DNA from: Leptolyngbyaceae cyanobacterium JSC-12
Lineage (GTDB): Bacteria > Cyanobacteriota > Cyanobacteriia > Leptolyngbyales > Leptolyngbyaceae
Length of the DNA: 64,000 bases
Reading direction: 5' to 3'
Assembly (NCBI GenBank): GCA_000309945.1
Contig: CM001633.1
Coordinates: 4,103,912-4,167,911 of the forward strand
In this document: piece by piece, positions 27,543 to 36,337 of the stretch
Layout of the letters: each line of letters opens with the position of its first letter
Position numbering within the stretch: position 1 is the stretch's first letter
The notes under the pieces: model-generated
Database searches by the model: none
The model's input: only the letters and a program-made list of their open reading frames with translations
What the model was told of the DNA's origin: nothing
Position numbers and translations under genes: made by a program

Positions 27543-27645
27543 TTTATTCCCCATGGGCACGGCTACTTATGGCACTCTGGTCTGGCTGTATGTGGTGTCA
27601 GATACTCTAATTGCGATCGCCTGCTATTCCGATTTACCTGGCTGA
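27543..27645 (+). pseudogene. Remnant of an ethylene-receptor-like histidine kinase (N-terminus)
   Basis: One plus frame reads [14 protein letters not shown] and the next reads LVWLYVVSDTLIAIACYS before a stop. Joined, they match the start of the three-helix module found in plant ETR1-type ethylene receptors and in many cyanobacterial kinases (PHGHCYLW...LVWLHVVSD.LIALAYYSIP). A frameshift separates the halves, the conserved Cys of HGHCYLW is Gly, and nothing of the kinase follows. It is a short, dead fragment antisense to the flanking mtnP and pilT genes. Recognised by eye; not verified by search. Confidence 0.6.
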
Positions 27646-27736
27646 AACACCCGAAAGTTGCGATCGCAGCCAGTTAAATCGCTTTAAACATGGACAAGAT
27701 TTGTCAGCAAAAACAGGATTGTAAATTATCCGATTG

Positions 27737-28939
27737 CTAGGCATTTTGCAAAAACTCTCGGTTCGACGAACGAGACGGATCAAAGCCTTCATTTCGAACC
27801 CGACGACGCAAATCGCCAGGATCTGGAGAGGCTTTCACCGCTTCATCCGGGCTGATCTTGCCTAACAGCACCAGGTCACACAATACCTGATTCATGACCT
27901 GCATTCCTTCGTTTGCGCCTGTTTCCATTAGTTGAAACGCTTCCGGTTCATTACCTTTTAACAGGTAGTCTGCCATGGCTGGTGTGTTGATCAGAACCTC
28001 ATGCGCTGCCGTCCGCCGTCCATCCGTTGTGGGAATTAGCAACTGAGCAATGACTGCAATCAACGACTCAGTGATTTGTACCCGCATGGCTGGTTGTTCA
28101 TCGGGGTTGTAGATATTGAGCAACCGATTTAGGGCATTAATTGCGTTGCGAGTGTGCAAGGTTCCTAGTACCAGGTGTCCGGTTTGGGCTGCTTTGAGGG
28201 CTGTATCTACTGTGATGCGATCGCGCATTTCCCCAATCAGAATCACATCCGGATCTTCCCGCAACACCGCTCTTAGTGCATGTTGAAACTCCAACGTATG
28301 CAGCCCAACTTCCCGCTGACTGATCAAGCACTTTTGCGACGTGTGCACATATTCAATCGGGTCTTCGATCGTTACAACGTGGCGATTGCTAGTCTCATTC
28401 ATGTGGCGAATCATAGCAGCCAGGGTTGTAGATTTCCCAGACCCAGTGGGACCTGTCACCAGAATTAGTCCTTGAGAAAAGGTTGAAAGATACTTCAGTA
28501 CTTCGGGAAGCCCTAACCCATCAATTGATGGAACCTCCAGCGAAATCAGCCGGAGCACGATCGCCCCCCCCGTGAGCGAGTCGAAACAGTTCACCCGACA
28601 ACGCACCAACCCTGGGTAAAAAATCGCCGTATCCAGTTCCTTATTTTGGGCAAACATCTGCCGTTGATGGGGCGTCAGGATTTCAGACAAATACTGTTCA
28701 AAAATCTGCGGCGTCACCTTCACCTGATCCCGCAATACCACCATTTGTCCCTGAATTCGAAAGCGAGGCAACTCTCCCACCCGGATGTGAATATCCGATG
28801 CCTGACGAGCATGGGCATCGCGAACCATCTGCTCAATTAGATTCTTGGACTTGATGGTTGCTGAAGACGCTGGAGCAGGGGGCGGTGGTGGTAGTGGAGA
28901 TGAACCTTCGTTGTGGCGAGGGGTCATGGAACTGTTCAT
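27737..28939 (-). CDS. pilT: Type IV pilus retraction ATPase PilT-like
   Basis: 400 residues. It is a hexameric secretion-superfamily ATPase that retracts type IV pili for twitching or phototaxis. A Pro-rich N-terminus (SSPLPPPPPAPASSA) precedes the PilT N-domain (IEQMVRDAHARQASDIHIRVGELPRFR). The ATPase shows Walker A GPTGSGKSTTLAAM, Asp-box EDPIEYVH, Walker B REDPDVILIGEMRD and the His-box LVLGTLHTRNAINALNRLL. Cyanobacteria often carry two pilT genes; which one this is cannot be decided. It may also supply motor function to Hps pseudopilins, which is inference. Confidence 0.9.
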   Translation of the reverse strand: MNSSMTPRHNEGSSPLPPPPPAPASSATIKSKNLIEQMVRDAHARQASDIHIRVGELPRFRIQGQMVVLRDQVKVTPQIFEQYLSEILTPHQRQMFAQNKELDTAIFYPGLVRCRVNCFDSLTGGAIVLRLISLEVPSIDGLGLPEVLKYLSTFSQGLILVTGPTGSGKSTTLAAMIRHMNETSNRHVVTIEDPIEYVHTSQKCLISQREVGLHTLEFQHALRAVLREDPDVILIGEMRDRITVDTALKAAQTGHLVLGTLHTRNAINALNRLLNIYNPDEQPAMRVQITESLIAVIAQLLIPTTDGRRTAAHEVLINTPAMADYLLKGNEPEAFQLMETGANEGMQVMNQVLCDLVLLGKISPDEAVKASPDPGDLRRRVRNEGFDPSRSSNREFLQNA

Positions 28940-28994
28940 GAACGTCTCCCAAGTAAATGATTTATCAGGAAAAACTCATCAAGCCGTCAAGCCA

Positions 28995-29027
28995 GGTTAG
29001 TTTCGTAGAACCCCGGGTAAACTAGCC
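28995..29027 (-). other. Hairpin in the pilT/DUF58 divergent region
   Basis: GGTTAGTTT and AAACTAGCC pair with one G-T wobble around a 15-nt loop, about 55-90 bp upstream of the pilT start. It may be part of the pilT leader. No T-run is present. Confidence 0.35.
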
Positions 29028-29167
29028 TGAAGGAGATATAACGCGGTAAGCAAACCGTAAATCTGCTGACACAAGATTTTTCAATACTCCTCATTGTATC
29101 GATTATCTCTGTAGGAGTCCGGATTTTTAGATTCTCGTCACTTAACCTCTTTCTGCTGCTCCTCATA

Positions 29168-30373
29168 ATGATGCATCTGAGCCGACGGATTACTGACTGG
29201 TTAGAATCTCACTGGGTAACTCCTGCCTACAGTGGCTGGCTGCTGGGTGGCTTGTCGGTGTTCTTTTTTATCGCCGGAATGAACACGTTATCGGGTTGGC
29301 TCTATGTCATCAGCGGCATTGGGTTAGCGCTCTTGGCGATCGCCGCTCTTCTATCAAGGCGAACCCTACGGAAATTGCAGGTTTCACGCCCTCCCATTCA
29401 TCCCGTGAGTGCAGGAGATTTGCTCACGGTTGAACTGGTTGTTGAAAACCATAGCCATCAGCCCAAAGCCCTGATTCAGGTTCAAGACGAATTACCATCT
29501 GCTCTAGGCAATTCCATCAGCAAATCGATTGAATTGATTCCGGGTCATCGCTCTCATCATTGGATACAGGTTTACCCTACCCAGCGACGTGGTGTTTACC
29601 GCTGGCATACCGTCCAACTACGGACAGCAAATCCCCTGGGCTTATTCTGGTGCCGTCGAGATTATGCTGTAAAAGCTTATGCAGTTGTTTATCCTACGGT
29701 GTTGCCACTGGTGCAGTGTCCTTTAATTGATGAGATGGGACAGGATGCCAGTTTGTTATTCAACAGCGATCGCCGCGCTCAAGCAGCTACCGAAGGGCTG
29801 ACCCGCTCTCTGCGTCCTTACCGTTGGGGAGACCCAATTCGGTTTGTGCATTGGCGTTCCAGTGCCCGTTATGGGGAATTGCGAGTCCGAGAACTGGAGG
29901 TATTTACGGGGGGGCAAGAATTGGTTATTTGCCTGGATAGTCATCATCCCTGGACTGTAGACTCGTTAGACTCCTTGGAGCGAACGGGTGATCCGTTTGA
30001 AGCAGCGGTGATTGCGGCAGCGTCCCTTTATTTTTATGCGTGTCATCGCAATTTAAATGTCAAATTATGGACAGCCGCCACAGGGCTGATTCAGGGAAAT
30101 CAGGTGGTGTTAGAAGCTCTGGCAGAAACGCAAGCGGGCGAGGCAGTTCGTGCTCCCAATCTTCCCCAAGTGCCAATTGTTTGGTTAACTCAAAACCCAG
30201 GTAGTTTGAAAACCCTGCCGCCAGGAAGCCGCTGGATTTTATGGTCTAAACCTCCAGCCGATTCCAGGAGTGGCGATCGCAGTCAGGGGATTGCCAGTCA
30301 GCATCCTGGTATTCTCATCCAGCGTGAGTATTCCTTGCAGCAACAGCTTCAAAGTCCAGCGAGTCGGCTTTGA
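29168..30373 (+). CDS. DUF58 domain protein
   Basis: 401 residues. Two membrane helices (about 18-60: WLLGGLSVFFFIAGM, GWLYVISGIGLALLAIAALL) are followed by an immunoglobulin-like stretch and the DUF58 signature LRPYRWGDPIRFVHWRSSARYGELRVRELE, then a von Willebrand A-like part beginning LVICLDSH. DUF58 proteins usually sit beside MoxR ATPases and transglutaminase-like proteins, but neither is next to this gene; only DUF309 is. The function is unknown; a membrane-linked chaperone or assembly role is usually proposed. The start may be either of two consecutive ATG codons. Confidence 0.9.
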   Translation: MMHLSRRITDWLESHWVTPAYSGWLLGGLSVFFFIAGMNTLSGWLYVISGIGLALLAIAALLSRRTLRKLQVSRPPIHPVSAGDLLTVELVVENHSHQPKALIQVQDELPSALGNSISKSIELIPGHRSHHWIQVYPTQRRGVYRWHTVQLRTANPLGLFWCRRDYAVKAYAVVYPTVLPLVQCPLIDEMGQDASLLFNSDRRAQAATEGLTRSLRPYRWGDPIRFVHWRSSARYGELRVRELEVFTGGQELVICLDSHHPWTVDSLDSLERTGDPFEAAVIAAASLYFYACHRNLNVKLWTAATGLIQGNQVVLEALAETQAGEAVRAPNLPQVPIVWLTQNPGSLKTLPPGSRWILWSKPPADSRSGDRSQGIASQHPGILIQREYSLQQQLQSPASRL

Positions 30374-30390
30374 GGTACACTCACTCTGTG

Positions 30391-30831
30391 ATGTATGAGA
30401 AACTAATGGACGAGAACTTGGCAGCGTTGTGGCAGGGAATTGAACAGTTTAACCAGCAGGAGTTTTATGCCTGTCACGATACGCTAGAAGCGATCTGGAT
30501 GAATGCCCTCCCTGCGGAAAAAAATTTTTATCAAGGGATTTTGCAAATTGCTGTGGCGCTGCATCACCTGAGTAACCACAACTGGCGCGGCGCAGTGATT
30601 TTAATGGGAGAAGGAATCAACCGACTGCGCCCCTACCAGCCGACCTATGCTGGCATTGAGGTGGAACGTTTGGTAGATGAAACCGCAGCTCTACTGCAAG
30701 AACTTCAAGACTCAGGAGCTGATCGCGTTGCAGCGATCGCTCAACAGTTGGGGTTAACATCTGCTTCCGCTTCCGCAACAGACCTTTCTGTAAAACTTCC
30801 CACCATTCAACTTGTTTCTAGGAACGATTGA
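30391..30831 (+). CDS. DUF309 domain protein
   Basis: 146 residues from the ATG at 30391; a TTG seven codons upstream would overlap the DUF58 stop. The all-helical DUF309 core is clear: IEQFNQQEFYACHDTLEAIWM...EKNFYQGILQIAVALHHLSNHNWRGAVILMGEGINRLRPY, with the conserved His/Asp/Glu and FYQG motif. The biochemical function is unknown. The gene is 17 bp after DUF58 and probably co-transcribed with it. Confidence 0.88.
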   Translation: MYEKLMDENLAALWQGIEQFNQQEFYACHDTLEAIWMNALPAEKNFYQGILQIAVALHHLSNHNWRGAVILMGEGINRLRPYQPTYAGIEVERLVDETAALLQELQDSGADRVAAIAQQLGLTSASASATDLSVKLPTIQLVSRND

Positions 30832-30909
30832 CGACTGTTTTTTCAGAAACTTTGCGGAACAGTTTCGCGTCTCTATGTTATGACTGTTGTGGTGTAGTCC
30901 ATCAATTTG

Positions 30910-31506
30910 ATGTCCTCTCTCGTGCACCTCATGATGCATCGTCTCCTGCCTCCTCAATTTCCCCAACGCTGGCTAGCATTTGTTGCGATCGCCCCTCTTA
31001 CCCTATTGGCAGTTTTCCTCTCAAGCGGGTCTCTAAATTCATCCTCTAATCGGAGTCAGGTTGCGATCGCGCAAACTCCCCAGCCTACCGAGGGGCGTCC
31101 TCTAACGCTGCGATCGGATATCCAGGAGGCAAATGCAAAAACTGGCATCATCACCGCACGAGGAAATGTGCAAGTCTACTATCCCGCCAGACAAATTCAG
31201 GCAACCGCTGCCCAGGCCCAATACTTCAGCCGCGAACGACGCATTGTCCTCACAGGCGATGTGTATGTCCTACAGCAAGGAAATAGCTTGCGAGGCGAAA
31301 CAATTACCTACTTGATTGATGAAGGGCGCTTTGTGGCGTTACCACAACCACCAAAGCAAGTTGAAGCAATTTACATCCTTCAAGAAGCGCCATCCCCGTC
31401 TCCAACCCCTGCCGCCGCACCAATTCCGTCTCCGGTTGTTGAACCATTTGGACAACCTGAATTCTCATTTCCTGGTCGTTCAAATAATCCGGCTTCTACT
31501 CCTTAG
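30910..31506 (+). CDS. LptA/OstA-like periplasmic protein
   Basis: 198 residues. An N-terminal hydrophobic segment (WLAFVAIAPLTLLAVFLSSG) acts as signal peptide or anchor. The OstA core follows: LTLRSDIQEANAKTGIITARGNVQVYYPARQIQATAAQAQYFSRERRIVLTGDVYVLQQGNSLRGETITYLIDEGRFVA. The tail is Pro-rich. LptA bridges the periplasm in lipopolysaccharide export. Next come lptB and an LptF/G permease, so this is an Lpt export operon. Several Met codons near the 5' end make the exact start uncertain. Confidence 0.86.
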   Translation: MSSLVHLMMHRLLPPQFPQRWLAFVAIAPLTLLAVFLSSGSLNSSSNRSQVAIAQTPQPTEGRPLTLRSDIQEANAKTGIITARGNVQVYYPARQIQATAAQAQYFSRERRIVLTGDVYVLQQGNSLRGETITYLIDEGRFVALPQPPKQVEAIYILQEAPSPSPTPAAAPIPSPVVEPFGQPEFSFPGRSNNPASTP

Positions 31507-31589
31507 AGAGGGTAAAACCTGATTAGCCATCTACTTTGGTAAGATCATCTTTGCCAATCGCTGGAAGAAGCTTTGCTGGGAGCGGACTG

Positions 31590-32318
31590 TTGAAGATTGT
31601 ACTAGAGAATATTCACAAGTCCTACGGGCAACGCCAAATTGTTAGCCGTGTCAGTCTTTCGGTTGCACAGGGGGAAATCGTTGGCTTACTCGGTCCCAAC
31701 GGAGCAGGTAAAACAACGACATTTTACATCGCGACAGGGTTAGAAAAGCCGAATCATGGACAGGTTTGGCTTAACGATACTGAAATTACAACGATGCCAT
31801 TTCACAAGCGAGCACGGCTAGGAATTGGTTACCTCGCTCAAGAAGCCAGCATCTTTAGAAATTTAACTGTCCGGGAGAATATCCTGCTGGTAATGGAACA
31901 GACAAATGTTCCACGGTCTGAATGGGATAACCGGGTGAATTACTTGCTGAGTGAATTTCGCTTAGAGAAAGTCGCCAATACCTTGGGGATTCGAGTCTCG
32001 GGTGGAGAGCGCCGCCGGACGGAGTTAGCAAGAGCCTTAGCGGTGGGACGAGACGGTCCAAAATTTTTGTTACTGGATGAGCCATTTGCAGGCGTAGACC
32101 CGATCGCTGTTGCGGAAATTCAGCAAATTGTTTCTAACTTACGGGAGCGCAGATTAGGAATCCTGATTACTGATCACAATGTCCGCGAAACGCTGGCAAT
32201 TACAGAACGCTCCTACATCATGCGAGATGGACAAATTTTGGCGGCAGGCAGTTCTGAAGAACTTTACAACAACCCGTTGGTGAGACAGTATTACCTCGGC
32301 GATCGCTTCCAGGTTTAG
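31590..32318 (+). CDS. lptB: Lipopolysaccharide export ATPase
   Basis: 242 residues from a TTG giving (M)KIVLENIHKSYGQRQIV, with GGGAG upstream; the frame is open further but the added residues are not family-like. ABC ATPase with Walker A GPNGAGKTTTFYIATG, Q-loop YLAQEASIF, signature SGGERRRTELARAL, Walker B FLLLDEPFAGVDP and H-loop ITDHNVRETL. This is the LptB type by its short length and its GLEKPNHGQVWL region. It powers extraction of lipopolysaccharide by the LptF/G permease encoded next. Confidence 0.93.
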   Translation: MKIVLENIHKSYGQRQIVSRVSLSVAQGEIVGLLGPNGAGKTTTFYIATGLEKPNHGQVWLNDTEITTMPFHKRARLGIGYLAQEASIFRNLTVRENILLVMEQTNVPRSEWDNRVNYLLSEFRLEKVANTLGIRVSGGERRRTELARALAVGRDGPKFLLLDEPFAGVDPIAVAEIQQIVSNLRERRLGILITDHNVRETLAITERSYIMRDGQILAAGSSEELYNNPLVRQYYLGDRFQV

Positions 32319-32363
32319 TCTCATCCCTACCTTCTGTTATCGACGTTTATTGTTGAAATTGTA

Positions 32364-33551
32364 ATGGCTACTAGCGCTACTTCCGCCAACAGACCTTCTT
32401 TCAATCCATCGAAGGGGTTTAGTTTCGGTCTCACTATTATGGATCGCTACATTGCGACCGAGCTAATCATGCCATTCCTGTTTGGGGTGGTTGCCTTTAC
32501 CTCAATCGGGCTATCGATTGGTGTATTGCTAGACTTGCTACGGCGCGTGACTGAATCGGGGTTGCCGCTTTCCACTGCGCTCCAAATTTTGCTGTTGAAG
32601 CTCCCTTACTTCATCGGATTTGCCTTTCCCATGTCCATGCTGCTGTCGTGCTTGATGGTGTATGGGCGTTTATCCAGCGACAGCGAATTGATTGCTTTGC
32701 GAAGCTGTGGAGTGAGTGTGTATCGGCTGGTGGCGCCCGCGATCGCGATCGGGCTACTCGTAACAGCTATCAACTTTGCTTTTAACGAAGCGATCGTGCC
32801 TGCCGCCAATCGACAGGCTTCTGACGTTTTAGAGCAGGCAGTCAATAAAGCAAAGCCTGCTTTTCGAGAGCGCAATATTCTCTATCAGGAGTTTCGTAAA
32901 GTCCGCCAACCAGATGGACGTAGAGAAGAATTGCTCTCCCGCACCTTTTATGCGAGAGAGTTTGATGGTCAGCGGATGAAGGGCTTAACCATCCTGGATT
33001 TTTCCAAAGATGGTTTGAATCAAATTGTTGCCTCCGAGTCTGCTATGTGGAACCCAGAACAAAAATCCTGGGACTTTTTCAACGGCACAATTTACCTGGT
33101 TGCCCCAGATGGGTCTTACCGTAATATCGTTCGGTTTGAGCAGCAAGAGCTAAAATTGCCGCGCACCCCCCTGGATATTGCCCAAACCTCTCGCGATGCC
33201 GATGAAATGAATGTGGCTGAAATTAATCAGTACCTACAACTAATTGAACAAAGTGGCAACCAGCGAGAAATTCGCAAAATGCGCCTGCGATTACATCAAA
33301 AACTGTCGCTTCCCTTTGCTTGTCTGGCATTTGGCATTGTGGGGGCAACGATGGGAGTGCGTCCTCAGCGGACGAGCCGTGCGGCAGGCTTTGGACTTAG
33401 CCTGATTATTATCGTTTCGTACTACCTGCTGATTATTCTGGGACAGGCACTCTATCAATTTGGAGTGTTCAATGCTTTTTTTGCTGGTTGGTTACCCACG
33501 ATCGTCGCCATGGGATCTGGGATTTTTCTGCTATTTCGCTTAAATCGATAA
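32364..33551 (+). CDS. LptF/LptG family permease
   Basis: 395 residues. The N-terminal membrane helices begin MDRYIATELIMPFLFGVVAFTSIGLSIGVLLDLLRR, the usual LptF/G start. A periplasmic beta-jellyroll follows (about 155-275), then three more helices from LPFACLAFGIVGATMGVRPQRTSRAAGFGLS. Only one such permease is encoded here, whereas proteobacteria have LptF and LptG in tandem; the partner may be the same protein as a dimer or be elsewhere. The gene is 45 bp after lptB. Confidence 0.9.
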   Translation: MATSATSANRPSFNPSKGFSFGLTIMDRYIATELIMPFLFGVVAFTSIGLSIGVLLDLLRRVTESGLPLSTALQILLLKLPYFIGFAFPMSMLLSCLMVYGRLSSDSELIALRSCGVSVYRLVAPAIAIGLLVTAINFAFNEAIVPAANRQASDVLEQAVNKAKPAFRERNILYQEFRKVRQPDGRREELLSRTFYAREFDGQRMKGLTILDFSKDGLNQIVASESAMWNPEQKSWDFFNGTIYLVAPDGSYRNIVRFEQQELKLPRTPLDIAQTSRDADEMNVAEINQYLQLIEQSGNQREIRKMRLRLHQKLSLPFACLAFGIVGATMGVRPQRTSRAAGFGLSLIIIVSYYLLIILGQALYQFGVFNAFFAGWLPTIVAMGSGIFLLFRLNR

Positions 33552-33747
33552 ACTGGCTGCCGTTGTAAATTTAGTACTAAGTTTTACGTATATTCCGCAG
33601 TCATTCAAATTCCGTTCCGTGAGCAATGGACGCATGAAATTCTGTCACATATTTAACAGATTTTCATCGAAACCCCCTTACTTCTCAATTTTTCTTGGGG
33701 CAGGATAAGTCTAGTTCACCTCAAATCTCAATAAAGGCTAAACACGT

Positions 33748-34605
33748 ATGAAACGGAATTTGATGTTCGCAACGCTACTGGGTGGTGCAGTTACGTTGGG
33801 TGCAGTTGGTTTTATGAGCGAAAGCGCAACTGCCCAGTCGCTGGGTGCTGGCTGGACGTATCAATACGATGCCGTGGGTGATGGCTCTGGCGGCAACCAG
33901 TATGATATCCGGGGCATGGCAATGAGCATTCAAGGCAATCGCTTGTTTGTTGCTTTAACTGGGGGAACTCCTCTGGCTGGGGTTAAGGAAAATGGCGTAA
34001 CAAACGGAACAATTAGTTGGGGTGATCTATTTTTTAATTTCTCTGGCAAGAACTTCAGAGATGCAGCCTCATCAGGTCAGTTGTTCGGGGTGCGTTTTGC
34101 TGCTTCTAACGATTCTGCTGTTGGATTGGGCGTGTACTCTAACGTGAAGACGACCAGTGTTACGTCCCAAAATATGGGGTATAGCAGCCTGGAATCTTAC
34201 TATAATGCTGGCTTTGATAGAGCCAATACTCAAGGAACTGCGATCGCCACCAGGCAAGCTGCGTATGATTACTACGGCAGGGGCAGCATCCAAACCTCCA
34301 TTGCGTCTGGTGTCAAGTTGGGTGATGTGGCAATTCTAATGGGTGCAGATCTGAGCAAACTGGGCTTGAACTTTGGCGACAAAGCAGGCTCTAATACCTT
34401 TGGCTTCAGCTTTGACCGCAGCTTGCTGCCTGAAGGTAGCTTCTTGGCGAATGTGTTCCTGGAATGCGGTAACGATGCGATCGCATTTAAAGCAAGTGCT
34501 GTTCCTGAACCCACCACCATGGCTGGTGCAGCGATTGGGGCAGCCGCTTTGGCAGGCATGAAGCGCATGAAGCGCCGCAAGCAAGACAACACAGCTAAAG
34601 CATAA
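33748..34605 (+). CDS. PEP-CTERM exosortase-dependent surface protein
   Basis: 285 residues. The signal peptide MKRNLMFATLLGGAVTLGAVGFMSESATAQ is followed by a beta-rich extracellular region (Gly/Asn-rich, GWTYQYDAVGDGSGGNQYDIRGM). The C-terminal sorting tail is VPEPTTMAGAAIGAAALAG then basic residues (MKRMKRRKQ). VPEP is the exosortase recognition motif: the tail is cut and the protein released or anchored at the surface, usually in polysaccharide-producing bacteria. The exosortase gene is not in this window. It is monocistronic, with its own promoter region and a strong terminator. Confidence 0.88.
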   Translation: MKRNLMFATLLGGAVTLGAVGFMSESATAQSLGAGWTYQYDAVGDGSGGNQYDIRGMAMSIQGNRLFVALTGGTPLAGVKENGVTNGTISWGDLFFNFSGKNFRDAASSGQLFGVRFAASNDSAVGLGVYSNVKTTSVTSQNMGYSSLESYYNAGFDRANTQGTAIATRQAAYDYYGRGSIQTSIASGVKLGDVAILMGADLSKLGLNFGDKAGSNTFGFSFDRSLLPEGSFLANVFLECGNDAIAFKASAVPEPTTMAGAAIGAAALAGMKRMKRRKQDNTAKA

Positions 34606-34654
34606 TTGGAATCGAAAGTCCTTTAGATAAAACGCAGCCAATCTTAAGCTAATG

Positions 34655-34692
34655 CATCGCCAGATATACCTTGTATCCGGCGATGTTTTTTT
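34655..34692 (+). terminator. Rho-independent terminator of the PEP-CTERM gene
   Basis: CATCGCCAGATA pairs with TATCCGGCGATG (11 of 12 pairs) around a 7-nt loop and is followed directly by seven T residues. A textbook terminator, 50 bp after the stop codon. It also faces the end of icd. Confidence 0.93.
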
Positions 34693-34709
34693 GACAATGA
34701 ACACAAACG

Positions 34710-36134
34710 CTAGAAATGCTGAATGATCGCTTCGGCAAACTCCGAACATTTGAGCGGTGGCTCAACCGGAGGTTCCATCAACCGCGCCAGATCATAGGTC
34801 ACTTCCCGGTTTGAGATGGCATCCCCTAAGCCTTTTTTGATCAAGTCAGCGGCTTCCTGCCAACCCAGATATTCCAGCATCATCACACCGGAAAGGATGA
34901 GAGAGCCAGGGTTGACGCGATCAAGTCCGGCGTGTTTAGGAGCGGTACCGTGGGTGGCTTCGAAGATGGCACATGCATCGCCAATATTCGCTCCGGGTCC
35001 CATGCCCAGCCCCCCAACAATCGCTGCCGCTGCATCAGAAAGATAATCCCCATTCAGGTTCATAGTTGCCAGGATGGAATATTCATCTGGGCGGGTCTGG
35101 ATCTGCTGAAAGATGCTGTCAGCAATGCGATCGTTGACCATAATTTTGTCTTTCCATTTGCCGTTGCCGTGGGTGTCCCAAATCGCCTCCAGCACCTGCT
35201 TTACTTCTGCACAAACGGTTTCCCGTTTCTCCACGGTGAGAGCATCATAACCTGGTTCAATCATCCGAGCGTTATCTTCCAGTGATAAATCGGAATTTTT
35301 CTCCTTATTGCCTAAAATCCAGGATTCGCGCTCCGTCACGCATTCAGCTCGAAATTCTGTCGTTGCCAGTTCATAGCCCCAGTCGCGAAAGGCTCCTTCG
35401 GTGTACTTCATGATGTTGCCTTTATGTACCAGGGTCACCATTTGTTTATGTTTGGGCAGGCGCAGGGCGTGTTTCATGGCACGGCGCACTAATCGCTGCG
35501 AACCTGTTTTACTGATGGGTTTAATGCCGATGCCTGCATCCAACGGAATCCGTTTTTTGCCGTGTTCGGGCGTGCTGGGAATCAGATCTTCGTTCAGGAT
35601 TTTGAGCAAGCGATCGCACATTTCCGTTCCTTGCCGCCATTCAATTCCTAAATAAATATCCTCAGTGTTCTCCCGGTACACAATCACGTCCAATTTTTCC
35701 GGTGTTTTGTGCGGCGAGGGAGTCCCTGCGTAGTATCGACAGGGACGAATGCAGGCATAAAGATCAAAGATTTGGCGGAGGGCAACATTAAGCGATCGAA
35801 TTCCACCACCAATGGGAGTGGTTAATGGACCTTTAATCGCAACGCCGTAAGTTTTAATGGCGGTGAGGGTGTCTTCTGGCAAGTATTGATAGGTGCCATA
35901 CAGTTCACAGGCTTCGTCTCCGGCATAAACCTTAAACCAGGAGATTTTGCGTTTGCCCCCATATGCCTTTTCTACGGCTGCATCGAACACTCGTTGAGAT
36001 GCGGGCCATAGGTCAATGCCCGTTCCATCTCCACGAATAAACGGAATGATGGGATTGTCGGGAACAATCGGTTCACCCTTTTGGAAGGTGATAGTCGCTC
36101 CAGTCTCAGGGGGAGCAATCTTTTCGTAGGTCAT
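34710..36134 (-). CDS. icd: NADP-dependent isocitrate dehydrogenase
   Basis: 474 residues from [17 protein letters not shown]; a start ten codons upstream is possible but not family-like. It converts isocitrate to 2-oxoglutarate, the carbon skeleton for ammonium assimilation and the nitrogen-status signal in cyanobacteria. Substrate-site residues lie in [22 protein letters not shown], catalytic regions in [14 protein letters not shown] and [14 protein letters not shown], and the NADP site in [21 protein letters not shown]. Cyanobacterial icd genes are often activated by NtcA; I found no GTA-N8-TAC site in the 200 bp upstream. Confidence 0.97.
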   Translation of the reverse strand: MTYEKIAPPETGATITFQKGEPIVPDNPIIPFIRGDGTGIDLWPASQRVFDAAVEKAYGGKRKISWFKVYAGDEACELYGTYQYLPEDTLTAIKTYGVAIKGPLTTPIGGGIRSLNVALRQIFDLYACIRPCRYYAGTPSPHKTPEKLDVIVYRENTEDIYLGIEWRQGTEMCDRLLKILNEDLIPSTPEHGKKRIPLDAGIGIKPISKTGSQRLVRRAMKHALRLPKHKQMVTLVHKGNIMKYTEGAFRDWGYELATTEFRAECVTERESWILGNKEKNSDLSLEDNARMIEPGYDALTVEKRETVCAEVKQVLEAIWDTHGNGKWKDKIMVNDRIADSIFQQIQTRPDEYSILATMNLNGDYLSDAAAAIVGGLGMGPGANIGDACAIFEATHGTAPKHAGLDRVNPGSLILSGVMMLEYLGWQEAADLIKKGLGDAISNREVTYDLARLMEPPVEPPLKCSEFAEAIIQHF

Positions 36135-36337
36135 GTGGGGTTCAACTCCTGTATCATGCTGCAACAGCCACTAAGGGCACATCATACCTTGCCTAGTTTG
36201 AGTTTAATTGAGCGTGTACTGTGGGGTTAGGATATCGCAGTTAAGGTAGTTGAGTTGTGTTTTTTGATGTGTTTCCTTGATTTCTGTTCCTAGCCACCAA
36301 CTCCCAGCCCTTAGCTTGTCTCTCCGCCTGCTGTCTT

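Noticed and set aside
36135-36337. Possible NtcA site upstream of icd, and likewise upstream of the ABC operon and nrtS
   Set aside because: Searched by eye for GTA-N8-TAC in each upstream region; none was found.
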